A stretch of 64,000 bases of DNA from Sphingomonas arenae (lineage in GTDB: Bacteria > Pseudomonadota > Alphaproteobacteria > Sphingomonadales > Sphingomonadaceae). The notes beneath the pieces were generated by a model. It was given only the letters and a program-made list of their open reading frames with translations, searched no databases and was not told the DNA's origin. Shown piece by piece: positions 27,591 to 39,113 of the stretch (positions within the stretch are counted from its first letter, which is position 1; each line of letters opens with the position of its first letter). Both the position numbers and the translations under genes were made by a program. Where the stretch lies: positions 372,001 through 436,000 of the forward strand of contig NZ_JAFFJU010000002.1 in assembly GCF_016924655.1 (NCBI RefSeq), read 5' to 3'.

Positions 27591-28130
27591 CTAGTTGGTC
27601 TTCGGCGTGGTGTTGGTCTTCGCGGCCACCGCCGGTCCCTTGGCGATCGCAGCCGCCAGGGTCGTCCCTTGCGGGCAGGCCGTGGTCCCGCAGATCTTGC
27701 GCACCTTGAGGAGGTTCTGCTGCGCGCGCGCAACCGCTCCCATCTCGACCATCGCCTCGCCCTGTACCGCCAGTGCGTTGAGGTCGTTCGGCTCCAGCGC
27801 CAGTGCCTTGTTGGTGTAGCGGATCGCCTGTCCGTAGAGCTTCTGCTTCTGCGCGACCTTCGCCAGCGTCACGAACGCCTGCCGATTACGCGGATCGATG
27901 ACCAGCGCCAGCTCCAGCGCATCGTCGGCTGCCTGGAAGTCGCCGGACGCGAGCGCCGCCTCCCCTTGCCGGGTGAGTTGCACGCTTTGTGGATTGATCT
28001 GGCTGTCCGCCCGTGGCGCCTGGCTGTTTGCTCCGGAGCTGGCCATCAGCGCCGCTCCAAGTCCCGCAACAATCCCAATCGGCAACAGGCGCATCGTCAT
28101 CTCCAGCCACTTGGCCCGTGTTTCTATCAT
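27591..28130 (-). CDS. exported tetratricopeptide-repeat protein
   Basis: 179 residues: N-terminal hydrophobic segment (about residues 14-31), then two to three TPR units (LTRQGEAALASGDFQAADDALELALVIDP, AFVTLAKVAQKQKLYGQAIRYTNKALALEP given in parts), then a Cys pair in RKICGTTACPQG and a Thr/Lys tail. The start ATG at 28130 overlaps the rsmB stop (ATGA), so translation is coupled; a Met 10 codons later nearer the hydrophobic segment is possible. Probably periplasmic and acting in protein contacts; specific role unknown. Confidence 0.75.
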   Translation of the reverse strand: MIETRAKWLEMTMRLLPIGIVAGLGAALMASSGANSQAPRADSQINPQSVQLTRQGEAALASGDFQAADDALELALVIDPRNRQAFVTLAKVAQKQKLYGQAIRYTNKALALEPNDLNALAVQGEAMVEMGAVARAQQNLLKVRKICGTTACPQGTTLAAAIAKGPAVAAKTNTTPKTN

Positions 28131-29281
28131 CCTGCCACGAACCGCGCGATGAAAAAGCCGTCGGTGCCCTCGTGTCCCGGAGTGAGAAGCTTCCCGACCC
28201 CATCTGAACGCCCGGCGGCCAGTCCCGTATCCGTAGCGCGAAAGGATGAATGGCGCCTGAGGAATGCGTCGGCTTGGCCCGCGCCTTCCCGCGCCAGCAG
28301 CGAGCAGACCGCATAGACGAGCTTTCCGCCCGGCTTCACCAGCGGCGTGGCGAGGTCGAGCACGCGGGCCTGCAAGGCGAGCAGTCGTTCGAGCCGCTCG
28401 GGCGTCAACCGCCAGCGCCCCTCCGGATTGCGCCGCCACGTTCCACTGCCGGAGCAGGGGGCGTCCACCAGCACGAGGTCGCAGCACCCCTGAAGATTAG
28501 CCAGCGCTTCCGCCTCGTTAGGCGCGTTCAGCAAGCGGGTCGCCATGGCGGCACCAGCCCGCTCCGCCCGCGGCTGCAGCCGTGACAGGCGTTGCCGGTT
28601 GGTGTCGCAAGCGGTGATCTCGGCTCCCGGTGCGGCAGCCGCAAGCGCAAGCGCCTTGCCGCCGGCTCCGGCGCAGAGATCGACGATCCGCTGTCCCTCG
28701 GCGGGCTCGCAGGCGAGCGCCACGAGTTGGCTGCCCTCGTCCTGCACCTCGACCAGGCCGGACGCGAATGCCGGGTGACCGCTGATCCTGCTATCAGAAG
28801 GCAGGCGCAGGCCCCATGGGCTGAGCCGCGTCGGCTCCCCACCAAGCTCCGCTCGGATCGCTTCCCGGCTCGCGCGGGCGACATTTACCCGCAGATCAAG
28901 AGGTGCCCGCTCGATCAGCGCCGGCAACTCCCCCTCCAGGACTAAGGGCGAAATCTCCGCGCCGAGCCATGCCGGCACGATGCCCGGAGCAGCCGGTTCC
29001 TCCCCATGAGCCAGCATCGCTGGCCCGTGCGCGGAACCGTCGAACAGCTGCGGTGCGATCGCCAGCATCGCGGATCGCCCGTTCGATGGGCGCTCCGCCG
29101 CATGCCGGACCGCCCGGAACACTAGCTCGCGCACCGCTCGCCGGTCCTTGGACCCGGCGTAGCGCCGCGCCTTGAAATAAGCCGTTACGATCGCGTCGGC
29201 TGGGGGACCATCGTCACGAGCGGAGGCGATCACCTGGTCCAGGATCTCCACTGCGGCCTGCACCCGCGCCGCGGGCGTCAT
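28127..29281 (-). CDS. rsmB: RsmB/NOP-family RNA m5C methyltransferase
   Basis: SAM-dependent cytosine-5 methyltransferase, probably for 16S rRNA. 384 residues: N-terminal NusB-like helical domain (about 1-100), then SAM motif VDLCAGAGGKALALAAAA, motif IV VDAPCSGSGTWRRNPEGRW and motif VI YAVCSLL with the two catalytic Cys. RsmB proper is about 430 residues, so this is a slightly short alphaproteobacterial version. It begins three bases after the guaB stop on the same strand and is coupled to the TPR gene. Confidence 0.9.
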   Translation of the reverse strand: MTPAARVQAAVEILDQVIASARDDGPPADAIVTAYFKARRYAGSKDRRAVRELVFRAVRHAAERPSNGRSAMLAIAPQLFDGSAHGPAMLAHGEEPAAPGIVPAWLGAEISPLVLEGELPALIERAPLDLRVNVARASREAIRAELGGEPTRLSPWGLRLPSDSRISGHPAFASGLVEVQDEGSQLVALACEPAEGQRIVDLCAGAGGKALALAAAAPGAEITACDTNRQRLSRLQPRAERAGAAMATRLLNAPNEAEALANLQGCCDLVLVDAPCSGSGTWRRNPEGRWRLTPERLERLLALQARVLDLATPLVKPGGKLVYAVCSLLAREGAGQADAFLRRHSSFRATDTGLAAGRSDGVGKLLTPGHEGTDGFFIARFVAG

Positions 29282-29284
29282 GCG

Positions 29285-30883
<1,599 letters not shown>

Positions 30884-30886
30884 CCG

Positions 30887-31681
30887 TTATCGACCTAACA
30901 ACCGCTCCGCAGCTTCCACATGCATCCGCTCGATCATCTCGCCCTCGAACCGCTCGGCGCCCCCGCTCGCGGCGGCAACCAGCCGCTCCGCCCGAGCGAG
31001 CTCCGCCTCAGTCGGCGCCCAAGCCGAATGACAGGGCTCGACCTGGTTCGGGTGGATGAGGCTCTTGCCGTCGAAGCCGAGCAGCCGCCCTTGGCGAGCC
31101 TCCGCTGCGAAACCCTCAGCATCCTCCAGCCCGTTAAAGACGCCATCGAACGCCGGCACCCCACCCGCTCGCGCTGCCAGCACCACCATCTGCAGCGAGG
31201 CCGAGATTTGCTCCCGCCCCGCCCCAGTCGGCAGCCGCAGCGACGCCCGCAAGTCGTTCGTCCCCGCGATCAGGGCCGCAGCGACCGCCGCGATCGCCTC
31301 CGCGCGCAGCACCCCCAGCGGGGTCTCGATCATCGCCGCCACGGGCTTCGCCGTCACGGCCCGGACCTCCTCGATCACCGCCGCACCCTCGACCCGTGGC
31401 ACCACGACGAAGTCGGCGCGAGAGGCCGCGACCGCCTCCACGTCCGCGCCGTGCCAATCACTCGCGAACCCATTGACCCGGATCGCCACCGGGCACGGCC
31501 AAGGTCGCGAGACCGCCTCCACCGCTGCAGCGCGCGCGACTTCTTTGTCGGCCGGCTTCACCGCATCCTCAAGGTCCAGGATCACGAGATCGGCCCCGCA
31601 TTCGCGAGCCTTCGCGATCGCCCGCCAATTACTCGCCGGCAGGAACAGCATCGAACGGCGTCCGAACAGGCTGGGGCTCAT
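30887..31681 (-). CDS. HpcH/HpaI aldolase / citrate lyase beta-like protein
   Basis: CitE-type TIM-barrel lyase, usually acting on malyl- or citramalyl-CoA-like esters. 264 residues: RRSMLFLPASNWRAIAKA start, LVILDLEDAVKPADKE (metal-ligand Glu/Asp region), IRVNGF, VVPRVEG, AMIETPLGVLRA, GTNDLRAS and GFDGKSLIHPNQVEP. All conserved loops are present. Isolated, so substrate is open: free-standing CitE-like genes occur as malyl-CoA thioesterases or citramalyl-CoA lyases. Confidence 0.88.
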   Translation of the reverse strand: MSPSLFGRRSMLFLPASNWRAIAKARECGADLVILDLEDAVKPADKEVARAAAVEAVSRPWPCPVAIRVNGFASDWHGADVEAVAASRADFVVVPRVEGAAVIEEVRAVTAKPVAAMIETPLGVLRAEAIAAVAAALIAGTNDLRASLRLPTGAGREQISASLQMVVLAARAGGVPAFDGVFNGLEDAEGFAAEARQGRLLGFDGKSLIHPNQVEPCHSAWAPTEAELARAERLVAAASGGAERFEGEMIERMHVEAAERLLGR

Positions 31682-31747
31682 GCGGATTTCGCTTCGCTTG
31701 GGCGCGCGCCTGACGCATCATGGCGCGGGAAGATTTCGGGGGAATGC

Positions 31748-32713
31748 ATGCTAACCACCTTCATGGCCGTTGTTGCCGCGCTGGTTCTCTTGTTCGTGAT
31801 GGCGAGCATCAAGATCGTCCATCAGGGCTATCGCTTCACCATCGAACATTTCGGCCGCTTCGTGCGCGTCGCGGATCCCGGCTTCAACTTCGTGCCCGCC
31901 TTCTTCTACCGCGTCGGCCGCAAGATCAACATGATGGAGCAGGTACTCGATATCCCCGGGCAGGAGATCATCACCAAGGACAACGCCATGGTCGCGGTCG
32001 ATGGCGTGGTGTTTTTCCAGGTGCTCGACCCGGCCAAGGCCGCCTATGAGGTGAGCGACCTCTACACCGCTATCCTGGCGCTCTCGACCACCAACCTGCG
32101 CACGGTCATGGGCTCGATGGATCTCGACGAGACCCTGTCCAAGCGCGACGAGATCAACGCCCGCCTGCTGTCCGTCGTCGATCACGCCACCGAGGCCTGG
32201 GGTGTGAAGATCACCCGTGTCGAGCTGAAGGACATCCGCCCGCCGGCGGATATCGTCAACGCCATGACCCGCCAGATGAAGGCTGAGCGTGAAAAGCGCG
32301 CCGCCATCCTCGAGAGCGAAGGCATGCGCGCGTCCGAGATCCTCCGCGCGGAAGGCGAGAAACAGTCCCAGATCCTTGAAGCCGAGGGCCGCCGCGAAGC
32401 CGCCTTCCGGGATGCCGAAGCCCGCGAACGCGCCGCCGAGGCCGAAGCCGCCGCCACCAAGTCGGTCAGCGACGCAATCCAGGACGGAAATACGCAGGCT
32501 ATCAACTACTTCATCGCCCAGAAGTATGTCGAAGCACTCGGCATGTTTGCAAATTCGCCTAACGCCAAGACGATCCTGTTCCCGGTCGAAGCGACGCAGC
32601 TGATCGGCTCGCTCGGCGGAATCGGGGAGCTTGCGAAGTCGGCCTTCGGCACTGACGCGACCGGCAAAGAGGCGCCCTCGTCCACGACCGGCGTCCCGAG
32701 GGTTCAGGGCTGA
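31748..32713 (+). CDS. SPFH/Band 7 membrane protein (QmcA-like)
   Basis: Stomatin/prohibitin-like scaffold of the inner membrane. 321 residues: N-terminal TM (TTFMAVVAALVLLFVMAS), SPFH domain from VHQGYRFTIEHFGRFVRV with IPGQEIITKDNAMVAVDGVVFFQV, then a long charged coiled coil (QMKAEREKRAAILESEGM ... EARERAAEAEAAA). The real start is ATG 31748; the open frame upstream is antisense to the lyase gene. Followed by an NfeD gene overlapping by one base, the common SPFH-NfeD pair, inferred to work as one membrane complex. Confidence 0.92.
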   Translation: MLTTFMAVVAALVLLFVMASIKIVHQGYRFTIEHFGRFVRVADPGFNFVPAFFYRVGRKINMMEQVLDIPGQEIITKDNAMVAVDGVVFFQVLDPAKAAYEVSDLYTAILALSTTNLRTVMGSMDLDETLSKRDEINARLLSVVDHATEAWGVKITRVELKDIRPPADIVNAMTRQMKAEREKRAAILESEGMRASEILRAEGEKQSQILEAEGRREAAFRDAEARERAAEAEAAATKSVSDAIQDGNTQAINYFIAQKYVEALGMFANSPNAKTILFPVEATQLIGSLGGIGELAKSAFGTDATGKEAPSSTTGVPRVQG

Positions 32714-33168
32714 TGCCGAGCGATCTCGAACCCGGCTGGCTGTGGCTGATTGGCGGAGTCCTCCTGCTGATCGCGGAGATCGTCGCACCTGGCTTCTTCC
32801 TCGTCTTCGTCGGCGCCGCCGCCATCGCGACGGGCGTGTTCGTGGTCCTGTTCGATCTCAGCCTCGCGCCGGCACTCGCCTTGTTCGCCATCTACACGGC
32901 GCTCGCGGTTTACGTCGGGCGGAAAGTCTATGCGAATCGACCGGTGCCCGCATCCACGCCGCACCTCAACGATCGCTCGGCCCAGCTGATCGGCCGGTCG
33001 GTGACCGTGGTCGAGGCGATCGACCATCATGGCGGCCGCGTCCGCGTTGGCGACAGCGAATGGACAGCCCGCGGGGGTCCTGCAGAGCCCGGGGCCCGGG
33101 TACGGGTGACCGCCGTCGAAGGCAATTGCCTGCTGGTCGAAGCGGAGCATGGCCTGCCGCGGGCTTGA
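32713..33168 (+). CDS. NfeD-family membrane protein
   Basis: 151 residues: hydrophobic segments WLWLIGGVLLLIAEIVAPGFFLVFVGAAA (in parts, about 10-40) and a second pair to about residue 75, then a soluble OB-fold domain (LIGRSVTVVEAIDHHGGRVRVGDSEW). This is the short NfeD1b type paired with SPFH proteins. Its ATG overlaps the stop of that gene (TGATG), implying coupled expression and a shared complex. Confidence 0.92.
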   Translation: MPSDLEPGWLWLIGGVLLLIAEIVAPGFFLVFVGAAAIATGVFVVLFDLSLAPALALFAIYTALAVYVGRKVYANRPVPASTPHLNDRSAQLIGRSVTVVEAIDHHGGRVRVGDSEWTARGGPAEPGARVRVTAVEGNCLLVEAEHGLPRA

Positions 33169-33184
33169 CCCTTAAGGAACTCCC

Positions 33185-35062
33185 ATGAACGCCCCTGCCC
33201 TCTCCCGCCGTCAGGCGGTCGCCGCCCTGACGTCCACCGCCGCTCTACCCCTGGTCGCCAGCTGCAGCACCACAACGGCCGCCGCCGCAGCACCCACCGC
33301 TGTCGTTACCGTCGCCACCGGCAAGCCCAAGCTCGACGAAGCGGGCGCCAAGGCCATCATCGACACGGTCACCGACCACCTGCTCGCACTCTCTCCCGAG
33401 AGCGCCACCAGCAACAACATCGACAAGGGCAAATATGCCGCCCTCCGCTCCCAGCTGAGCGACCGCAGCCAGGCCGGACAGGAACGCTTCGCCGCCACGC
33501 TGCAAAGCGACGTGGCCCAGATCGACCGCTTCGACATCTCCGCCCTGAGCCACTCCACGCGCACCACGCTGGAGGTTATCCGCAGCGCCTATCGCACAGG
33601 GCTCATCGGCTTCTCGCAATCCTATGGCGACGTCGCCGTCGGCGGCTGGCGCAATACGCCCTACGTCGTCATCCAGAACGTCGGCGCCTACCTCGACACG
33701 CCCCGGTTCCTGGACACCGACCATCTGGTCGAAAATACCGCCGATGCCGAAGCTTACCTTGCCCGCCTGTCGCAATACCCACGTCAGCTCGATGGCGAGT
33801 TGGGCCGGATGCAGGCGGCTGCCGCTTACGGGCTCATCCCGCCCGGCTTCCTGATCGACAAGGCCGTCAAGCAGCTCCAGGCGTCTGCCACCGACGCCGC
33901 CAAGGGTGGCAGCCTCGTCGACTCGCTTGTTCGCCGGACCAGGGACATTCCGGGCAAGTGGGGCGAACGGGCCCGCGCCATCGCGGTGAACGAGGTCGCA
34001 CCTGCCCTCCAGCAGCAGATTGCCGAGCTCCAGCGCCAGCGCCCCCGCGCAACCGATCTCGCCGGGATGTGGGCGCGCCCGGGCGGCGAGGCCTATTACG
34101 CCTATGCTCTCCGCGCGAGCACCACCACGGACATGAGCCCGGAGGAGATCCACCAGCTTGGTCTGCACACCCTCGACGATCTCCATGGCCGGATGGACCC
34201 GATCCTCCGCAAGCTCGGCTACACGAAGGGCAGCGTGGGTGAGCGCATGCAGGCCCTTGCGAAGGACCCCGCCTACCAATTCAGCGAAGGTGACAAGGGT
34301 CGCGCCGAAATCATGGCCTTCATCCAGGAACGGCTGAAGATTATTCGAACGCAGCTGCCGCGGGCGTTCAACACGCTCGTGAAGGGCAACCTCGAGGTGA
34401 AGCGCCTGCCCCCGGAGGAAGAACCCGGCGCACCGGGCGCTTATGGCGGCGCTGGCTCACCGGACGGGAAGATCCCGGGCAAGTTCTGGATCAACCTGCG
34501 CACGACCGACCTGCACAGCAAGTACAGCCTGCCGGACCTCACCCATCACGAGGCGATCCCGGGTCACGTCTGGCAGGGCGAGTACACCTTCCACCTGCCG
34601 CTCATCCGCACCCTGCTCGCCTTCAACGCTTATTCCGAAGGTTGGGCGCTCTACGCCGAGCAGCTCGCGGACGAGCTGGGCGTCTACGACGACTTCGAGG
34701 TCGGCCGCCTCGGCTACCTCCAGTCCATCGCCTTTCGCGCCTGTCGACTGGTGGTCGACACCGGGCTCCACGCCAAGCGCTGGACGCGCGAGCAGGGTGT
34801 CCAGTTCTTCGTCGAGCGCAACGGCTCCAACCCGCTGGAAGTCGCGAGCGAAGTCGACCGCTACTGCAGCTGGCCCGGCCAGGCCTGCGGCTACGAGGTC
34901 GGCCACCAGGAGATCAACCGTCAGCGTGAAAAGGCGAAGACGGCGCTGGGCGCCAAGTACGATCTTCGCACCTTCAACGATGCCGTTGTCCTCGGCGGAA
35001 ACGTCCCAATGGACGTGCTGGCGCTGAACGTGGACGAGTATATCCGCACATCAACCACGTAA
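33185..35062 (+). CDS. DUF885 family protein, probable exported metallopeptidase-like lipoprotein
   Basis: 625 residues. N terminus has a twin-arginine-like SRRQAVAAL stretch followed by a lipobox (LVASC, Cys28) and a low-complexity Ala/Thr stretch, suggesting Tat export and lipid anchoring. The body matches DUF885: LSQYPRQLDGELGRMQAAAA, GLIPPGFLIDKAV, and the zincin-like HHEAIPGHVWQ (about residue 456-466) with downstream EGWALYAEQL, the usual gluzincin pair. Likely periplasmic peptidase; substrate unknown. Starts 16 bp after the NfeD gene. Confidence 0.88.
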   Translation: MNAPALSRRQAVAALTSTAALPLVASCSTTTAAAAAPTAVVTVATGKPKLDEAGAKAIIDTVTDHLLALSPESATSNNIDKGKYAALRSQLSDRSQAGQERFAATLQSDVAQIDRFDISALSHSTRTTLEVIRSAYRTGLIGFSQSYGDVAVGGWRNTPYVVIQNVGAYLDTPRFLDTDHLVENTADAEAYLARLSQYPRQLDGELGRMQAAAAYGLIPPGFLIDKAVKQLQASATDAAKGGSLVDSLVRRTRDIPGKWGERARAIAVNEVAPALQQQIAELQRQRPRATDLAGMWARPGGEAYYAYALRASTTTDMSPEEIHQLGLHTLDDLHGRMDPILRKLGYTKGSVGERMQALAKDPAYQFSEGDKGRAEIMAFIQERLKIIRTQLPRAFNTLVKGNLEVKRLPPEEEPGAPGAYGGAGSPDGKIPGKFWINLRTTDLHSKYSLPDLTHHEAIPGHVWQGEYTFHLPLIRTLLAFNAYSEGWALYAEQLADELGVYDDFEVGRLGYLQSIAFRACRLVVDTGLHAKRWTREQGVQFFVERNGSNPLEVASEVDRYCSWPGQACGYEVGHQEINRQREKAKTALGAKYDLRTFNDAVVLGGNVPMDVLALNVDEYIRTSTT

Positions 35063-35127
35063 GACCGGCGCGACGGTCGCTGCAGAGGCTTAGGCTAAGT
35101 TATCTCTGTTCTTAACCCTTGCGAACA

Positions 35128-35811
35128 CTAGCGTTCGTCGAACAGGACCCTGCCCGTGAGTGTTGCGAGCGTTGCTCCCACGAGCTGCGACGCAACGAAT
35201 ACAGGCACATCTTGTAGAGCAATGCCCGCGAAAGTGTCAGACAGGCTTCGCGCAATGGTGATCGCGGGATTGGCGAAGCTCGTGGACGAGGTGAACCAGT
35301 ACGCGGCGGTAATGTAGAGGGCCACGCTTGCGGGTACCCACTCGCGCCGATGTCTCACGGTGCCGATGATTGTGAGAATGAGTCCGAACGTAGCGATGGC
35401 TTCACCCACCGCCTGGCCCAGTCCAGTGCGAGCCTTCACGGAAAGCTGCAGGGTTGGCAGTTCGAACATGAGGTGGGCAGCCCAAACGCCAGCTATACCG
35501 AATGCCAATTGCGCGAGTGAGTAGGCGGCCGCATCGCGCCAGCTCAACTCACCGCGTGCAGCAGAAACGACACTGACTGCAGGGTTCATGTGAGCGCCTG
35601 AGACCGGTCCGAGCATGGTGATGAGAACGAACAAGATCGCGCCGGTAGCAATTGTGTTGCCCAGCAGTGCGATGGCGTCATTCCCTTTGGAGAGGTGAGC
35701 GGCCATAATGCCGGAGCCGATAACGGTAGCGAACAGAAAAAAGGAACCCAGCCCTTCGGCGGCAATCCTTCGTCCAAGAGGTGGAGCATTGGCGGGCGTT
35801 TCGATCTTCAT
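35128..35811 (-). CDS. aquaporin / MIP-family channel
   Basis: 227 residues, six TM segments and two half-helices with NPA boxes: GAHMNPAVSV (about residue 71) and TSFANPAITIARS (about 182). The first residue after the second NPA is Ile and RS follows, as in Aqp/AqpS-like channels; some such proteins carry arsenite or small neutral solutes, but no ars gene is adjacent. Start ATG 35811 with GAAGG 7 bases upstream; a longer open frame upstream has no conserved features. Lower GC than surroundings, consistent with acquisition. A GTAAC-N9-GTTAC inverted pair at 35813-35831 lies at its start. Confidence 0.88.
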   Translation of the reverse strand: MKIETPANAPPLGRRIAAEGLGSFFLFATVIGSGIMAAHLSKGNDAIALLGNTIATGAILFVLITMLGPVSGAHMNPAVSVVSAARGELSWRDAAAYSLAQLAFGIAGVWAAHLMFELPTLQLSVKARTGLGQAVGEAIATFGLILTIIGTVRHRREWVPASVALYITAAYWFTSSTSFANPAITIARSLSDTFAGIALQDVPVFVASQLVGATLATLTGRVLFDER

Positions 35812-36136
35812 AGTAACCTTCGCATCGTTACCACCCGCTCCATGACGGTCCCACGACACCATGAACGTGGTTCTGCTTCCCACACCGATCGGACCTGCAG
35901 CTGAGCTTGAACAGTAGGATTGCGCTGCTCCAATCCGCGGCGCGGCTCGCCGCAGGCTCTTTCTCAACCCCAGCAGCACAGCACGGCTGGACTCCGCACG
36001 ACCGTGAACATTGGGAACATTCGCGACGGAGATCGCTCCCGCCAGCAGGGCAGGGGCGCTGGCGGGCGCGAAAGCCGGCCTCTTCGGAGAATTTCTTTAG
36101 AGACTTCCTAAGGTTCAGCCCAGCATCCGACAGCCA
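35812..36136. other. gene-free stretch upstream of the aquaporin gene
   Basis: 325 bp in which I find no convincing gene on either strand: the short open frames have no conserved pattern or good start. It is visibly poorer in GC than the flanks. It contains copy A of the 29-nt motif (35996-36024) shared with the def/recR gap. The part next to the aquaporin presumably holds its promoter. May be a remnant of an insertion. Confidence 0.6.
35996..36024 (+). repeat. 29-nt dispersed motif, copy A
   Basis: Contains a direct repeat of GAACATT separated by two bases (GAACATTGGGAACATT) within a 29-nt unit that is repeated on the opposite strand at 47583-47611 with a single mismatch. Neither site is coding as far as I can tell. 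Nature unknown: operator, promoter element or end of a small mobile element. Confidence 0.75.
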
Positions 36137-36559
36137 TCATTGCCGGGCTCCCCAATTCTTGGAGACTTGCGGCAGCGGTTGCAGGTCGGGCTTCACGAAG
36201 CGTCGCCTCGCCTCGACCGAGAACAGTCGCTCCCGCGAGTAGAAGCGAAGCGGCCACTCTCGTGACCCCACTTCGGAGAGCAGCAGGGCGTTCACCTGCT
36301 CGATCAATCCGGCGCAGCGCTTCTCCCGAACGAACCAGCGTACACCCGCCAGGTACGTCCGGGTGATAGTGTCATGATAACCCTGGCGATCATCGTTCAC
36401 CCCGCCGACCGCCTCATTGTACCCCCGAATAATCGCCGGGAGTTCGGCGTCGAGATCAATATCCGGCCGCCGCACGATCAGGTACAAGGTCGCCGCGAGA
36501 TGCGCCTCGTGCGTCCACTCCTCGCGCGGCAGGGTCCGGGCGAGCAGCCCTTCCCCCAC
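36137..36559 (-). CDS. conserved hypothetical protein
   Basis: 140 residues from the first usable start (GTG 36559). Contains EWTHEAHLAATLYLIVRRPD (about 14-33), GGVNDDRQGYHDTITRTYL and FYSRERLFSVEARRRFVKPD; I recall uncharacterised bacterial proteins with this WTHEAHL pattern but no function. In-frame codons upstream of the GTG (about 36560-36600) read like a continuation (LFDTEAAIQRV), yet reach the pckA stop without a standard start, so the true start is unsettled. It lies just downstream of pckA on the same strand and may be read through from it. Confidence 0.65.
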   Translation of the reverse strand: MGEGLLARTLPREEWTHEAHLAATLYLIVRRPDIDLDAELPAIIRGYNEAVGGVNDDRQGYHDTITRTYLAGVRWFVREKRCAGLIEQVNALLLSEVGSREWPLRFYSRERLFSVEARRRFVKPDLQPLPQVSKNWGARQ

Positions 36560-36602
36560 CCGCTGGATGGCGGCTTCCGTATCGAAGAGCCTTGGCGAAA
36601 GC

Positions 36603-38213
<1,611 letters not shown>

Positions 38214-38273
38214 GTCACTGACCCCTTTCGCTCATAGGCAAACGGCGGCGTGGCCCTCTGGTGAGAGCCGCCG

Positions 38274-38289
38274 CCGCATACGTATGCGG
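38274..38289. promoter_or_regulatory. 16-bp perfect palindrome in the pckA/chvI divergent gap
   Basis: CCGCATACGTATGCGG is a perfect 16-bp palindrome (no mismatch, no spacer), 61 bp upstream of the pckA start and 102 bp upstream of the chvI start. No U-tract follows, so it is a better candidate operator than terminator. The binding protein is unknown. Confidence 0.5.
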
Positions 38290-38390
38290 TGAATCGCCTA
38301 TGACGCGAAAAGGTTGCGTGGTCAAAACGGAGCGCGGCTTGTGTCCCGTTGTGGCGCTGGCTAATCGGTCCTTGCCCAAGGGAGGGGCGC

Positions 38391-39113
38391 TTGAGCCAGG
38401 TAATCGCGCTGGTCGACGACGACCGGAACATCCTCACCAGCGTTTCCATCGCGCTGCAGGCCGAAGGCTTCATCACGCGCGTGTACACGGATGCGGCGAC
38501 CGGGCTGAAGGCGTTGACGGACAATCCGGCGGACCTCGGCGTGTTCGATATCAAGATGCCGGGCATGGACGGCATGGAACTGCTGCGCCGCCTTCGGGAG
38601 AGCGGAGCCCCGGTCAGTGCGATGCCCGTGATTTTCCTAACCTCGAAAGATGACGAGCTGGACGAGGCCCTTGGGCTCGCCATGGGCGCTGACGATTACA
38701 TCGCCAAGCCGTTCAGCCAGCGCCTGCTGATCGCGCGAATACGAGCAATCCTCCGACGTGCGGACATGGCCAGGGGCACAGGTTCGACGGCTTCCAATGA
38801 ACCAGAGCCGGCGCTGATCGAACGCGGCCGCCTGGTGATGGACCCTGCTCGTCACAAGGTGACCTGGGACGGCAAGGACGTGACTCTCACCGTCACCGAA
38901 TTCCTGATCCTGGAAGCACTTGCGCAGCGGCCAGGTGTCGTGAAGTCACGCAACCAGCTGCTGGACATCGCCTATCAGGACGACGTCTACGTCGATGATC
39001 GCACCATCGACAGCCACATCAAGCGCGTGCGTCGCAAGTTCCGCAGCGTTGACCCTGAGTTCGACGCCATCGAAACCCTCTACGGCGTCGGCTACCGCTT
39101 TGGCGAGGAGTGA
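38391..39113 (+). CDS. chvI: two-component response regulator ChvI
   Basis: OmpR/PhoB-type transcription regulator. 240 residues: receiver domain with [13 protein letters not shown] acidic pocket ([13 protein letters not shown]), phosphoacceptor Asp in [13 protein letters not shown], Thr/Lys in [10 protein letters not shown] and DDYIAKPF; then a winged-helix domain with [19 protein letters not shown] and [21 protein letters not shown] at 38391 chosen, with GGGAGG 6 bases upstream. Followed by chvG overlapping its end. Controls envelope and acid responses in alphaproteobacteria. Confidence 0.94.
   Translation: MSQVIALVDDDRNILTSVSIALQAEGFITRVYTDAATGLKALTDNPADLGVFDIKMPGMDGMELLRRLRESGAPVSAMPVIFLTSKDDELDEALGLAMGADDYIAKPFSQRLLIARIRAILRRADMARGTGSTASNEPEPALIERGRLVMDPARHKVTWDGKDVTLTVTEFLILEALAQRPGVVKSRNQLLDIAYQDDVYVDDRTIDSHIKRVRRKFRSVDPEFDAIETLYGVGYRFGEE

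Noticed and set aside
30920-31747. 276-codon N-terminal extension of the SPFH protein
   Set aside because: Antisense to the CitE-like lyase gene; the SPFH protein begins properly with its membrane segment at 31748.
35831-35979. 56-codon N-terminal extension of the aquaporin
   Set aside because: No conserved pattern, and the ATG at 35811 has a good ribosome-binding site and gives the family's normal N terminus.
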